Source of the DNA: Bacteroidia bacterium
GTDB lineage: Bacteria; Bacteroidota; Bacteroidia; NS11-12g; UBA9320
Direction: 5' to 3'
NCBI GenBank assembly: GCA_017640445.1
Contig: JAEPQQ010000037.1
Coordinates: 1-35,351, forward strand
DNA: 35,351 bases
A model generated the notes under the pieces. That model was not told where the DNA came from. It ran no database searches and was given only the letters and a program-made list of their open reading frames with translations. The position numbers were made by a program, and so were the translations under genes. Shown in pieces: positions 25,811-33,665 of the stretch (its first letter is position 1; every line of letters begins with the position of its first letter).

Positions 25811-26516
25811 AATAATAGGCAAAATCGAAGCTGGCCGTCCAAAGAAAACCATTTATGGGTTTATCGATGATGTTCAGAATGCCATAACGAAAAGAAGGTC
25901 CCATGTGAATCGTTAACTTATCCGATAGTTCGGCGTCCATCCCAAGAGAGGCTTCCGGAAACAGGTTAAAGGTATTGTAATCAGTACTGCTTGACACGGT
26001 TTTCCGATCTCTTTTTCCGCTGATCATTTCTTCGATCGATGTTACACTGGCCCGGGTAAGAAAACCAGCAGATATTCCTACTCCACCAACCAATCGGAAA
26101 CCTTTTTTGCTCGACGACGTGCGTACAATAAGACGCAGAGGAACACTCAGATAATCAAAATTCTCATTGAAGAGAATGCGAAAGACATCCGGCTCATCTG
26201 GGGTTAATGGCCCAAAAGTAGGTGTAAACACCGTGCTATACCCCATACGTGTATAACCAATGCCCGTCTCCAGATTCAGGTGGTTACCGAAATCATGTCC
26301 CACTTTGAGTTCAGCTCCCAGGCTACGAAACATGGATTCCTCATCATCCCTGTTCCTAATAGTAACATCATTCAGCTCTGATCCATTTGTATTCTTCAAC
26401 ACCCTATAGTTCATATTGGGCGACAACGAATACCCTACCCGGCTGATAAACGACTGTTGGCCGTACCCTAATAGGAAGATGAGACTAAAACTGGCGGCAA
26501 GAACGATTCTTTTCAT
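25797..26516 (-). CDS. PorT-like outer-membrane beta-barrel protein
   Basis: A 239-residue outer-membrane protein: signal peptide (MKRIVLAASFSLIFLLGYGQ), then amphipathic beta-strands with alternating aromatic and small residues (LGAELKVGHDFGNHLNLETGIGYTRMGY, LSVPLRLIVR, FRLVGGVGISAGFL), and a C-terminal barrel strand ending in FAYYYAFN. This fits the OMP_b-brl/PorT-like superfamily of Bacteroidota. It is the first gene of an overlapping run (frameshifted lipoprotein, intact lipoprotein at 24929, probably the gene at 24316). A perfect -7 element lies 20 bases upstream. Function within the family (transport, secretion or structural) cannot be told. Confidence 0.85.
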   Translation of the reverse strand: MKRIVLAASFSLIFLLGYGQQSFISRVGYSLSPNMNYRVLKNTNGSELNDVTIRNRDDEESMFRSLGAELKVGHDFGNHLNLETGIGYTRMGYSTVFTPTFGPLTPDEPDVFRILFNENFDYLSVPLRLIVRTSSSKKGFRLVGGVGISAGFLTRASVTSIEEMISGKRDRKTVSSSTDYNTFNLFPEASLGMDAELSDKLTIHMGPSFRYGILNIIDKPINGFLWTASFDFAYYYAFN

Positions 26517-26536
26517 ATTCTCTGGTGTTTGATTTT

Positions 26537-26544
26537 CAAATATA
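26537..26544 (-). promoter_or_regulatory. -7 promoter element (TATATTTG) for the barrel operon
   Basis: TATATTTG on the minus strand is a perfect match, with a TTG about 21 bases upstream that could serve as the -33 box. The predicted transcript starts about 15 bases before the ATG at 26516. It shares the divergent gap with the lipoprotein gene at 26608. Confidence 0.55.
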
Positions 26545-26607
26545 CAAAGCTAATATGCGCAAATCCAATTCCGTATATTGCCGCAACATTCCCAAAAACT
26601 TAAGACT

Positions 26608-27450
26608 ATGTTTAAATACACGAACTTGTTCATCCTCATTTGTTTTTTAGGCGCATGCACTTCAAAACCGGTGAAGGTAACCACCACCCAGGAGGTTGAA
26701 GAAAACACCTACCTGGCGCATGAAGCAAAACTCAAAGACTACTTTAATCGGCTCGACAGTATTCCCTTAAGGGCAAGTTTTGGCCACGAACCTGACTCGA
26801 TGTCGTCGGATACGAGTCAAAACATATTTTCTCTGATTTTGGAATATGGTTTTCCCAAAGACAACACCCGAGACTCGACAATCAGTGCTTCCGAATGCTT
26901 TTTTGTGCACGACATTCGGAATCTGTTCGGTTTTCCGGAGAGGGCACTTGCCGTATATACGGGCAAACGTGATTCGGTACACCCCTACCTCATTTCGCGT
27001 CTTAACCAAACGGGCACGTACCATCCAAGAATGAAAGACATCATGACACGGTTCCATACCGGAGAATGGTCGGAAACTTCAACCGATTCCATTACCTCCC
27101 GCGACTCATTGTATAAAGCGAGTTCCATAGAAATGGGCATTAAAGCAATTACCGATACCCGTTTCGTAATTTTGGTTGACGACAAACTCTTCACCCCACC
27201 TTCCCTGGCATCCGAAACGGAATTCTACTCGGGCGAATTGCTTACAGTTACCGAATTGTACGACATGAAGGCGGACTCTCTTCTCTCGCGAAAGTTTCAT
27301 TACTCAACCAATGATTCCATTCTCGAATATCAGGAAAACAAGAACCTGTTTATGAAAAGCAATCCTACCCCAATACTGAAACGGCAATTGATTCAACATC
27401 GTGACAAAACGATTCGGAAGGAGTATAACATTACCGAATCGCTCTATTAA
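26608..27450 (+). CDS. Lipoprotein of unknown function
   Basis: 280 residues from the ATG at 26608 (MFKYTNLFILICFLGACTSK), with lipobox LGAC; the TTG 10 codons earlier would only add a polar tail before the signal. The mature protein has a coiled-coil-like start (EENTYLAHEAKLKDYFNRLD) and repeated D-S/T-rich turns (DSMSSDTSQN, RDSTISASE, TDSITSRDSLYK), typical of secreted proteins. No family is recognised. It is divergent from the barrel operon. The next gene downstream has its own promoter region with an FNR-like palindrome starting 7 bases after this stop, so it may be a separate unit. Confidence 0.75.
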   Translation: MFKYTNLFILICFLGACTSKPVKVTTTQEVEENTYLAHEAKLKDYFNRLDSIPLRASFGHEPDSMSSDTSQNIFSLILEYGFPKDNTRDSTISASECFFVHDIRNLFGFPERALAVYTGKRDSVHPYLISRLNQTGTYHPRMKDIMTRFHTGEWSETSTDSITSRDSLYKASSIEMGIKAITDTRFVILVDDKLFTPPSLASETEFYSGELLTVTELYDMKADSLLSRKFHYSTNDSILEYQENKNLFMKSNPTPILKRQLIQHRDKTIRKEYNITESLY

Positions 27451-27456
27451 CGCAGA

Positions 27457-27474
27457 ATTTGACATAGGTCAAAT
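27457..27474. promoter_or_regulatory. FNR/DNR-type palindrome (candidate Crp/Fnr operator)
   Basis: ATTTGAC-ATAG-GTCAAAT is a perfect palindrome with 7-base arms and a 4-base spacer. Its core TTGAC-N4-GTCAA has the same half-site length and spacing as FNR (TTGAT-N4-ATCAA) and DNR/ANR sites. Its centre (27465.5) is about 42 bases before the start predicted from the -7 box at 27495-27502, the class II activator position. A Crp/Fnr gene lies at the 3' end of the same operon. Confidence 0.6.
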
Positions 27475-27494
27475 CTTTTGCGGAAAACCGCTCA

Positions 27495-27502
27495 TACCTT
27501 TG
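27495..27502 (+). promoter_or_regulatory. -7 promoter element (TACCTTTG) of the lipoprotein/cytochrome operon
   Basis: A perfect TAnnTTTG with no good -33 TTG at the proper spacing, as expected for an activator-dependent promoter. The likely start is near 27507, only about 36 bases before the GTG at 27543. A GCGG/CCGC mini-hairpin (27480-27491) separates it from the palindrome. Confidence 0.55.
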
Positions 27503-27542
27503 TTTTATCAAATCAATAGGCATCATAACGTCAATAACCGTA

Positions 27543-27893
27543 GTGAGTTTTTTAGCTTGCTCCGCTCCCTCTTCAAACGTTCTGGGTATTTGGGAAACGA
27601 CCAGTAGCTATTACTCGGCTACCTATGACATCCACCAGGAGGTTAACGGCATTTGCATTGAGGTGGTGCGTTACGATGACGGTACCTCTCGCTATGACCG
27701 TGTCAATGGAGATACTTTTTTTCTTTCCAGAAACATTACGTATTCCAGAAAGGAGAAGAACTTTGTTGATGGCAGCTCGGGAGCTACGCGAAGTGAAATA
27801 CGTTTAACCCTCATTGGTAAAGATTCGCTTCGTTTTGAGGAAGTCGGGAATACACCGGAAATATGGATACGAAATGCAAAGACATATGAATAA
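27543..27893 (+). CDS. Small lipocalin-like lipoprotein; start codon uncertain
   Basis: From the GTG at 27543 the protein has 116 residues, but only four residues precede the lipobox LAC. Reading the same frame upstream gives (ATC at 27507)-KSIGIITSITVVSFLAC, a textbook lipoprotein signal with no ATG, GTG or TTG at its head. Translation may therefore start at ATC 27507 or ATA 27516, or an ATG may have mutated. The mature part (GIWETTSSYYSATYDIHQEVNG, DRVNGDTFFLSRNITYS, SEIRLTLIGKDSLRFEEVGNTPEIWIR) has the GxW start and eight-strand rhythm of lipocalin-like proteins. It is the first gene of a three-gene operon and overlaps the next by 8 bases. Ligand unknown. Confidence 0.65.
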   Translation: MSFLACSAPSSNVLGIWETTSSYYSATYDIHQEVNGICIEVVRYDDGTSRYDRVNGDTFFLSRNITYSRKEKNFVDGSSGATRSEIRLTLIGKDSLRFEEVGNTPEIWIRNAKTYE

Positions 27894-29016
27894 AAATCAA
27901 GGCCTGGCGATGATTCTCGCCTGCATGGCATCGTTAGGTATGAGTTGTAAGAACAAAAATGAGGTACCCCAACCGGAAGAAGCCAAACCTGTGGTTCAGG
28001 TTGTTCCGGTCGATGTAAACAAAGAGGGATTCGACCTTTTGGAAAACATGTCGGGACATTGGATCGGTCAAAATAAAGTTCTGAGTTGGGAATTCGACTG
28101 GTTTGCATTCGACTTCCGGCCGATTTCCAGTTCACATGTCCTGGGCATCTATGAGGGAGGCACTATGGGTAATTTACTCACGTCTTTCTTTGTAACGGAC
28201 TATAAAAACACGCGAACGATTATGGCCAGAAACGGAGGTGTTTTAAGTGGAATTTACCGTACGAGCTACTTTGTGCTCGATAGTGTGCGCAACGATAACG
28301 ATGGCGCCTACTACAGGTTGGTTGATGCCAAGGGAGGAGCGAGTGTAATGTACATGGAACTTCGGTTTAAGGATAATGAACTCTTCTTCAATGCGTATAC
28401 CAGCAGACTGGGAGAAAATACGATGCCACGTCGGCATATGACGTTTAAGGGAAAACGAGGTGCCTCTGACCTGCACACACAGGCCAAAACCGAAGTAGAC
28501 TTTCCTAAAAACATACTGGCCTGGGATTTTTCAAATGGGTTTCGCGAGGATTACCTCTACGTACCGGATGATCTAAAAACGGCCAAATCGGCTTCGTTTC
28601 TTGCCGAACGTAAAGATAATGATGTATACAAGTTAGCCGTAGCCTCAGGTGATCCATTCAAGATCAAGGATCATCCGCACCTGGCAACATTAGAAGTAAA
28701 CATAGAACGGAACGACTCTATTAAAGACTCGGACCTGTTCGTGTACCTATCCGAAAAACGACTTACTGATGAGAACGGGTACATGATCACTGATTCTTTT
28801 GAAACCGTTTTACAGTTTCCCATACTCACAGGGGGCGAAAACAACTTTCTATTCACCTATTTACACCCGGGGACCTACTACGTTACCATCATTGCAGATA
28901 AAAGTGGAGATCAAATCCCTTCACTCGGCGATATAACACATCCAAGTAACAAGATTGTTATCACTCCCGAGCAAAATGCTAAAATCAAAATTCGCGATAT
29001 AAACGTTCAAAATTGA
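27886..29016 (+). CDS. Two-domain lipoprotein of unknown function (beta-barrel plus Ig-like)
   Basis: 376 residues from the ATG at 27886; a longer upstream frame is only the shadow of the preceding gene. The lipobox GMSC follows MNKNQGLAMILACMASL. Residues about 45-210 look like a beta-barrel of lipocalin type (MSGHWIGQNKVLSWEFDWFAFDF, SHVLGIYEGGT, YMELRFKDNELFFNAYTS). Residues about 215-376 look like an Ig- or transthyretin-like beta-sandwich with LHPGTYYVTIIADKSGDQIPSLGD and a C-terminal VITPEQNAKIKI. No named family is recognised. It starts 8 bases inside the previous gene and ends in a TGATG overlap with the cytochrome gene, so the three are translated as a unit. Confidence 0.75.
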   Translation: MNKNQGLAMILACMASLGMSCKNKNEVPQPEEAKPVVQVVPVDVNKEGFDLLENMSGHWIGQNKVLSWEFDWFAFDFRPISSSHVLGIYEGGTMGNLLTSFFVTDYKNTRTIMARNGGVLSGIYRTSYFVLDSVRNDNDGAYYRLVDAKGGASVMYMELRFKDNELFFNAYTSRLGENTMPRRHMTFKGKRGASDLHTQAKTEVDFPKNILAWDFSNGFREDYLYVPDDLKTAKSASFLAERKDNDVYKLAVASGDPFKIKDHPHLATLEVNIERNDSIKDSDLFVYLSEKRLTDENGYMITDSFETVLQFPILTGGENNFLFTYLHPGTYYVTIIADKSGDQIPSLGDITHPSNKIVITPEQNAKIKIRDINVQN

Positions 29017-29360
29017 TGAAAAACATAAAGATACTGACCTGCCTTAGCATGGCTATTTGGTTACTTGGGGCCAGTTGTAAAGAAACCCAGGTTGAAACAC
29101 CAAGTCCTCAAACCGTTACATACAAATCACACATTGAGGCGCTTATGAAAAACTACTGCTATACCTGTCATAGCGGCTCGTCTCCTGCGGCCAAACTCGA
29201 CTTAACCACCTACGAAGCGGTTTCGTCTGTTGCACAGGCAGGAACGCTTGAAAAACGTATGAACGACGACAACGAACCCATGCCTCCGAGTGGTGTGGTT
29301 TCGAAGCAGAAACGCGATCTTATTACCTCCTGGATAGCCGGTGGTTTAAATGAAAACTAA
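29016..29360 (+). CDS. Lipoprotein c-type cytochrome (single haem)
   Basis: A 114-residue lipoprotein with lipobox GASC (Cys21). A cytochrome c motif C48-Y-T-C51-H52 follows an SHIEALMKNYC helix, and Met89 in NEPMPPSG is the likely distal ligand, followed by a C-terminal helix (KRDLITSWIAGGLNEN). This is the small cytochrome c domain often seen at the end of large planctomycete or Bacteroidota proteins, here as a stand-alone lipoprotein. It would carry electrons at the periplasmic face of a membrane. The start overlaps the preceding stop. It is convergent with the Crp/Fnr gene by a 4-base overlap. The partner oxidoreductase is not visible. Confidence 0.88.
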   Translation: MKNIKILTCLSMAIWLLGASCKETQVETPSPQTVTYKSHIEALMKNYCYTCHSGSSPAAKLDLTTYEAVSSVAQAGTLEKRMNDDNEPMPPSGVVSKQKRDLITSWIAGGLNEN

Positions 29361-29926
29361 GTGTGACTGCCTGACCGTAAACGGCTCAATGTTTCCAATG
29401 AAATGCCCAGGAAGGATGCGATGTGCATGAGCTTTACATGCAGTTCTATAGACGGAAAATAGGCCAGTAAGTGTTGGTACCGCTCTTTTGCCGACAAGAA
29501 CATATAGCCTTTTGAGAAATAGTCGATAAAAGCCAATTGCTCTTCAAGTATATTTCTGCGAACCGCTTCGAACTCCGGGTGAAGTGTACAAAGCTGTGTA
29601 AGGTTTTCGTACGACAGAGCAAACACCTTGCAAGACGTCACGGCTTCCAAATACTCAAAACCCGGAACCTTGTTTACGAAACTGTACCAGGTGGTAAAGA
29701 ATTGATCTTCGTTGTAGAACCAGGTTGATATTTCCTTTCCCTTATCGGTATGATAGATACGCACCACACCACTATCCAGGAAATACAGATGCTGGCATAT
29801 CTGCTGTTCCCTCAAGAAAAGCTCACCCTTTTTTAAGTCAATGACCTCCACCCGCGACGTCACTTCGTTAATTGCGATTTCACTTAGTGAAGCGCGCCTT
29901 TTTAGGTTGGTTAAAAATTTGTTCAT
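29357..29926 (-). CDS. Crp/Fnr-family transcriptional regulator
   Basis: A 189-residue regulator: a cyclic-nucleotide-binding-type beta-barrel (about residues 20-115, with KKGELFLREQQ and FLDSGVVRIY), a long dimerisation helix (about 118-142) and a C-terminal winged helix with MHIASFLGISLETLSRLRS. The recognition helix carries E178-T-L-S181-R182, the same E-x-x-S-R pattern as FNR, which contacts TTGA half-sites. The four N-terminal Fe-S cysteines of FNR are absent and the cAMP-contacting pattern of CRP is not conserved, so the signal is unknown. Its gene overlaps the GDPD gene by 4 bases and is convergent to the cytochrome operon whose promoter has a TTGAC-N4-GTCAA box. Confidence 0.88.
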   Translation of the reverse strand: MNKFLTNLKRRASLSEIAINEVTSRVEVIDLKKGELFLREQQICQHLYFLDSGVVRIYHTDKGKEISTWFYNEDQFFTTWYSFVNKVPGFEYLEAVTSCKVFALSYENLTQLCTLHPEFEAVRRNILEEQLAFIDYFSKGYMFLSAKERYQHLLAYFPSIELHVKLMHIASFLGISLETLSRLRSGSHT

Positions 29927-30765
29927 TGTTCCAGGTAGGAAAGAGTTAAAGGGACATTATCTGTTTGCACAAAGTCGGGGTGAAACTTCAACGCTCTTGG
30001 AACATCCTGGCGAATCTTCACCCCATACAAAGCCACTTTCAGGCCATTGTCCTGCACTTTCTTTACGGTTTCTGCACTTTCCTCCAAATAGTTGGTAACA
30101 AAGCCATGATAACCCGAGTCGAGTAACAACTGAATATTCTCATCTGAAATCTTCTTGGTATAATAAAGCTGAACTCCATCGGCCATAAGTCCCTCAAATG
30201 CTGCCAGGTTTGGCAATTCCGGCGATTCCACAATAACCCTGGTGTTGTTAGTATACGTTTCGAGCGTTCTTTCCATGCTTCGGGCAAACCTGCTGTTGTA
30301 TGCCTCCTGATCTTCTACCTCGGCTTGCGGATGAATGTTTAGCGACAACCAAACATCCAATCCTGAGCTATCGAGAAAACCTAATAGGTCGGACAATCTC
30401 CAAAGACGCTGCTCCTGTATTATGTTTACACCAACCCGTTTGAAACGAATAGTTGAAAGGTCAAGCCACGTTTTTTCTGAGACAAAACCAGTGGCGCCTG
30501 TTATTCCTTCTAAACGGTTATCGTGAAACAGCACCAATTGGCTATCCAGTGTCATTTGAACATCCACCTCTACCCCATCGGCCAGTTGCATAATCAAGGC
30601 TTGCTTAATGCTTAATTCGGAATTGGGCACATACGAGTTATTCAGGCCCTCAAAGCCTGCCCCACCATGACCCAGCACTACCACTTCATCACGTTGCAAC
30701 TCAACCCCATTACAGGAGGCGAGCAGCGCTACCAAAATCCATATGATATACCTATGCTGGTGCAA
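29923..30765 (-). CDS. Glycerophosphodiester phosphodiesterase family lipoprotein, TTG start
   Basis: A 280-residue lipoprotein: N-terminus MHQHRYIIWILVALLASC (lipobox LASC, Cys18), then a TIM-barrel phosphodiesterase. The GDPD landmarks are HGG (33-35), E66-V-D68 (VEVDVQMT) and H81-D82 (LFHDNRL). The usual acidic strand-end motif is weaker here (LSLNIHP). Such enzymes release glycerol 3-phosphate or a headgroup alcohol from phospholipid-derived diesters in the periplasm. The only usable start is a TTG at 30765, since an in-frame TAA lies upstream; it is embedded in the 3' end of the barrel gene (37-base overlap). The stop overlaps the Crp/Fnr start by 4 bases. Confidence 0.82.
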   Translation of the reverse strand: MHQHRYIIWILVALLASCNGVELQRDEVVVLGHGGAGFEGLNNSYVPNSELSIKQALIMQLADGVEVDVQMTLDSQLVLFHDNRLEGITGATGFVSEKTWLDLSTIRFKRVGVNIIQEQRLWRLSDLLGFLDSSGLDVWLSLNIHPQAEVEDQEAYNSRFARSMERTLETYTNNTRVIVESPELPNLAAFEGLMADGVQLYYTKKISDENIQLLLDSGYHGFVTNYLEESAETVKKVQDNGLKVALYGVKIRQDVPRALKFHPDFVQTDNVPLTLSYLEQ

Positions 30766-31205
30766 TATCCTATTCCATTAAGTGTAAAAGGGTGCGTGCC
30801 GGTTGCCCGTTCGCGGTATCCCCCAAAACCTGCACATCCACTCACCGAAAACTTATTTGTAGCGTTATACCGGATTCCGTATCCTATGTAAAATTCGTTA
30901 ACTCGTGAACCTGGAAGTGGTAACAGTTCGTATGCAGCAAATACCTTACCTGCTACTTTATCTTCAGAAAGAACATACGTGGCAGCCGTGCTTAAACCAA
31001 GCTTACCCGACCATGGGTACACCGACTTGCTCAAATTGTATTTTGTTCCGAGGTAGAGTTGTATTGGTCCATGTTGGTAACTGGCACGCAACGCCTGTGA
31101 CAGTCCTGAGTACGAAAGCAGAAGATTTGTATTCACCCCAAACTGCTGCGCCTTGGCAGTAATCGCAACCAAACACAAAACAAGTGTAATCAGTTTTCGA
31201 ACCAT
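30729..31205 (-). CDS. Small outer-membrane beta-barrel protein
   Basis: 158 residues from the ATG at 31205, with a signal peptide (MVRKLITLVLCLVAITAKAQ). The mature part has about eight amphipathic strands with aromatic girdles (VNTNLLLSYSGL, RASYQHGPIQLYLGTKYNL, KLGLSTAATYVLS, VFAAYELLPLP, EFYIGYGIRY, KFSVSGCAGFGGY), ending in the typical GISYGFW. It fits an OmpX- or OmpA-like small barrel. It overlaps the GDPD lipoprotein start by 37 bases, so these and the Crp/Fnr gene form one transcript. A perfect -7 element sits only six bases upstream of the ATG. Confidence 0.75.
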   Translation of the reverse strand: MVRKLITLVLCLVAITAKAQQFGVNTNLLLSYSGLSQALRASYQHGPIQLYLGTKYNLSKSVYPWSGKLGLSTAATYVLSEDKVAGKVFAAYELLPLPGSRVNEFYIGYGIRYNATNKFSVSGCAGFGGYRERATGTHPFTLNGIGYCTSIGISYGFW

Positions 31206-31211
31206 CAAACG

Positions 31212-31219
31212 CAAATGTA
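31212..31219 (-). promoter_or_regulatory. -7 promoter element (TACATTTG) of the barrel-GDPD-Crp operon
   Basis: A perfect TAnnTTTG with six bases to the ATG at 31205, so a nearly leaderless transcript is predicted. It lies at the end of the TonB-receptor gene, so read-through from that gene may also occur. No TTG is seen at -33. Confidence 0.45.
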
Positions 31220-31228
31220 CGCGATGAA

Positions 31229-33547
31229 TCAGAACTTGTAGCTAACCGAAAGACTCGGTAAGATGGGAAGTTGATTAACCCGCGTATATGAAACCCGATC
31301 GAAATAGAATATGTTGTCGCGGTTATAAACGTTTGTACAACTGGCAATAACCTCCATCAGACGTCGGGGCTCACCTTTTTCCATTTTGAATACATACGTT
31401 CTCTTAATGCTGGCATCCAAGCGGTGATAGTATGGTAATCTACCCCGGTTAATGTCGTCATAAACCACTGTAAAGTCGCCGTTGGCCGTCCGGTAATCTT
31501 CTGAAGTACCATTTGCAAAGCTCAGGTTTTCATAGAAACCTTGTGTCAGAGTAAATGGGAATCCACTTCCGAAATTCCATCGCAAATTAGCCTCCCACTG
31601 TCCATCTTCTCCAAAGCTGTAAGACGTAACCACGTTGATGTTATGTCGTCGATCAAAGTGAGGCTGGTACCGTCGTATTCCATCGTACCGCGATACATTG
31701 TTATAGGAATATACCAACCACAAATACCATCTATCTGTTTGGCGTTTGTAGGTAACATCGAAACCATATGCCAGTCCGGTTTCCACTACATAGTCTTTAC
31801 GTAAGTGCTCGGGTTTATCAGCATAAACGAGGTTGTCGTCATAAATTTTGTCGCGGTTGATGTTGGTGATCTGAGTAAAGTCTTTGGCGTATCCTTCAAT
31901 GTTAATCGTAGAAATACTGTCTACGTCTAACTCAAAGCCACCAACCAAATGTTGCGAGGTTTGCATCCGGTGCGTTACCGGTTTGGTTCCAACAAAGCCT
32001 GGGAGTTCTTCAGGTCCCGACAGGAAGCCATAAAACAGGTTTACCACGTCTCTATCACTTGATGCACTCAGCAGGTTTTGCGAATATAAACCGGCAGCAA
32101 CCTTAAACCTTAGGCGGGTATTTATGAGATACTTAAATCGAAACCGAGGTTCCCAACTGGTGTTTCCAAGCGATGCATAACGCTGCATACGTAAACCTGG
32201 TTCGAAAATGAAGATGTTCCAAACCTTGGTATTGTAGTTTACAAACCCGGCCAATTCGGTCGTGTTGTTTTCCTGTGTGATTTTTCGGTTTACTGCATTA
32301 AAAATCTGGAAGTTTGTTTGGAAACCGTTCAACTCAAGTCCGTATTTCAATTTCGATTTAGGGAAGAAATAGGTAAAGTTCAATCCCAGGTTAAATCCAT
32401 TTATTCCTGAACTTCGGGGTTTCGCATCGTTTTCAATTTGGTCAATGTTATAGTTTGAATAAGCAAACGAACCATCAATCACATTTTTGGATTCTTGCGG
32501 CACCAGCAGGAACTTTCCGCCAAATCCATTTGATTTCCAATTGTAGGTAGTTGTATTCGGAAAATCCACCAAATCGTTATAATCGAAGTAGAACAGTTTG
32601 AGGAAGCTTCCCGAATTGGAGTTAAATGAAAGCTTCGTATACAAATCGCTAAACGAGTAAGGAAGTTGGTCGTCTCCAACATAGCCATAAAACAACTTCG
32701 AAGATTCATCAAGGAAGCTGTTTTTGTAACTAACAATATACGAGGTATTGGCTCTTCCTTCTTTTTTCTTTCCTCGTAATGGCCCCTCAAGCAACACCTT
32801 TGACGTAAACGGATTCACATTGAGTTTACCTCTGAATCCACTTCTGTTTCCATCTCGGGTTTGTACATCAACCACCGCCGATATTCGGCCACCGTACTCG
32901 GCTGAAAATCCCGCTGAATAAACGTCGGTACTTTTGAGTATATCCGTATCAAACACCGAAAACAAGCCAATGGAATGAAAAGGATTGTAGATAGTCATTC
33001 CGTCCAGCAAAACCTTATTCATTATCGGCGAACCACCTCGTATATAGAGCTGACCACCCTGATCACCACTAAATACCACACCGGGAAGTACCTGTAGATA
33101 CTGAACCAAATCAGGTTCTCCTCCAACGGTTGGAATTTGTGTTAATTGTTTAGGTGTAATATTGATCTCACCAATCTTGGTTGTGGTAACGCTCCGTTTG
33201 CGTTCAATATCGATTCGTGCGGTACCCAGTCGATTTGATTTACCGGTAAGGTTGAGATTTACCATTTTGGTTTGACCTGGTTTAACCGTAACGGTCTCAT
33301 AAACTGTGTCGTAACCCACAACCAATGCATAGATGGTGTACGTTCCGGGCTTCACCTTACCGAGCGAATAAAAACCGTTCTCATCGGTCATGGCGCCCAT
33401 AGGTTTGTTCTTTACAACAATGGTGGAATAGGCCAGGCCTTCTCCTGACTTCTTATTGTAAACAAATCCTTTTATTTCACCTGGTTGTTGAGCCACTGAT
33501 AAAAGGCTCAGACCAAGCATAATGACGAATAGTACGATTTTTTTCAA
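31229..33547 (-). CDS. TonB-dependent receptor with carboxypeptidase-regulatory-like domain, TTG start
   Basis: About 772 residues from the TTG at 33547, which gives MKKIVLFVIMLGLSLLSVAQ, a clean signal peptide. A GTG 14 codons further upstream is open but would put a long polar segment in front. The N-terminal domain is a beta-sandwich (EIKGFVYNKKSGEGLAYSTI and YSLGKVKPGTYTIYALVVGYD). The plug domain has GDQGGQLYIRGGSP, then KVLLDGMTIYNPFH and AEYGGRISAVVDV, and a barrel of about 500 residues ends YTRVNQLPILPSLSVSYKF. No SusD-like partner is adjacent, so the substrate could be iron complexes, peptides or oligosaccharides. It is divergent from the cytochrome c peroxidase gene, with a 118-base gap and no convincing promoter match. 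Confidence 0.87.
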   Translation of the reverse strand: MKKIVLFVIMLGLSLLSVAQQPGEIKGFVYNKKSGEGLAYSTIVVKNKPMGAMTDENGFYSLGKVKPGTYTIYALVVGYDTVYETVTVKPGQTKMVNLNLTGKSNRLGTARIDIERKRSVTTTKIGEINITPKQLTQIPTVGGEPDLVQYLQVLPGVVFSGDQGGQLYIRGGSPIMNKVLLDGMTIYNPFHSIGLFSVFDTDILKSTDVYSAGFSAEYGGRISAVVDVQTRDGNRSGFRGKLNVNPFTSKVLLEGPLRGKKKEGRANTSYIVSYKNSFLDESSKLFYGYVGDDQLPYSFSDLYTKLSFNSNSGSFLKLFYFDYNDLVDFPNTTTYNWKSNGFGGKFLLVPQESKNVIDGSFAYSNYNIDQIENDAKPRSSGINGFNLGLNFTYFFPKSKLKYGLELNGFQTNFQIFNAVNRKITQENNTTELAGFVNYNTKVWNIFIFEPGLRMQRYASLGNTSWEPRFRFKYLINTRLRFKVAAGLYSQNLLSASSDRDVVNLFYGFLSGPEELPGFVGTKPVTHRMQTSQHLVGGFELDVDSISTINIEGYAKDFTQITNINRDKIYDDNLVYADKPEHLRKDYVVETGLAYGFDVTYKRQTDRWYLWLVYSYNNVSRYDGIRRYQPHFDRRHNINVVTSYSFGEDGQWEANLRWNFGSGFPFTLTQGFYENLSFANGTSEDYRTANGDFTVVYDDINRGRLPYYHRLDASIKRTYVFKMEKGEPRRLMEVIASCTNVYNRDNIFYFDRVSYTRVNQLPILPSLSVSYKF

Positions 33548-33665
33548 ACGCCCTAAATTTAGTGCCGCAATGTAACCTAAATAATACACAGTAGGTGCAT
33601 CGTTTTATATCCGATAATGTATCTTTACCGTAAAGAAAATTACTTCAATTGATAAACGGTAGTAA

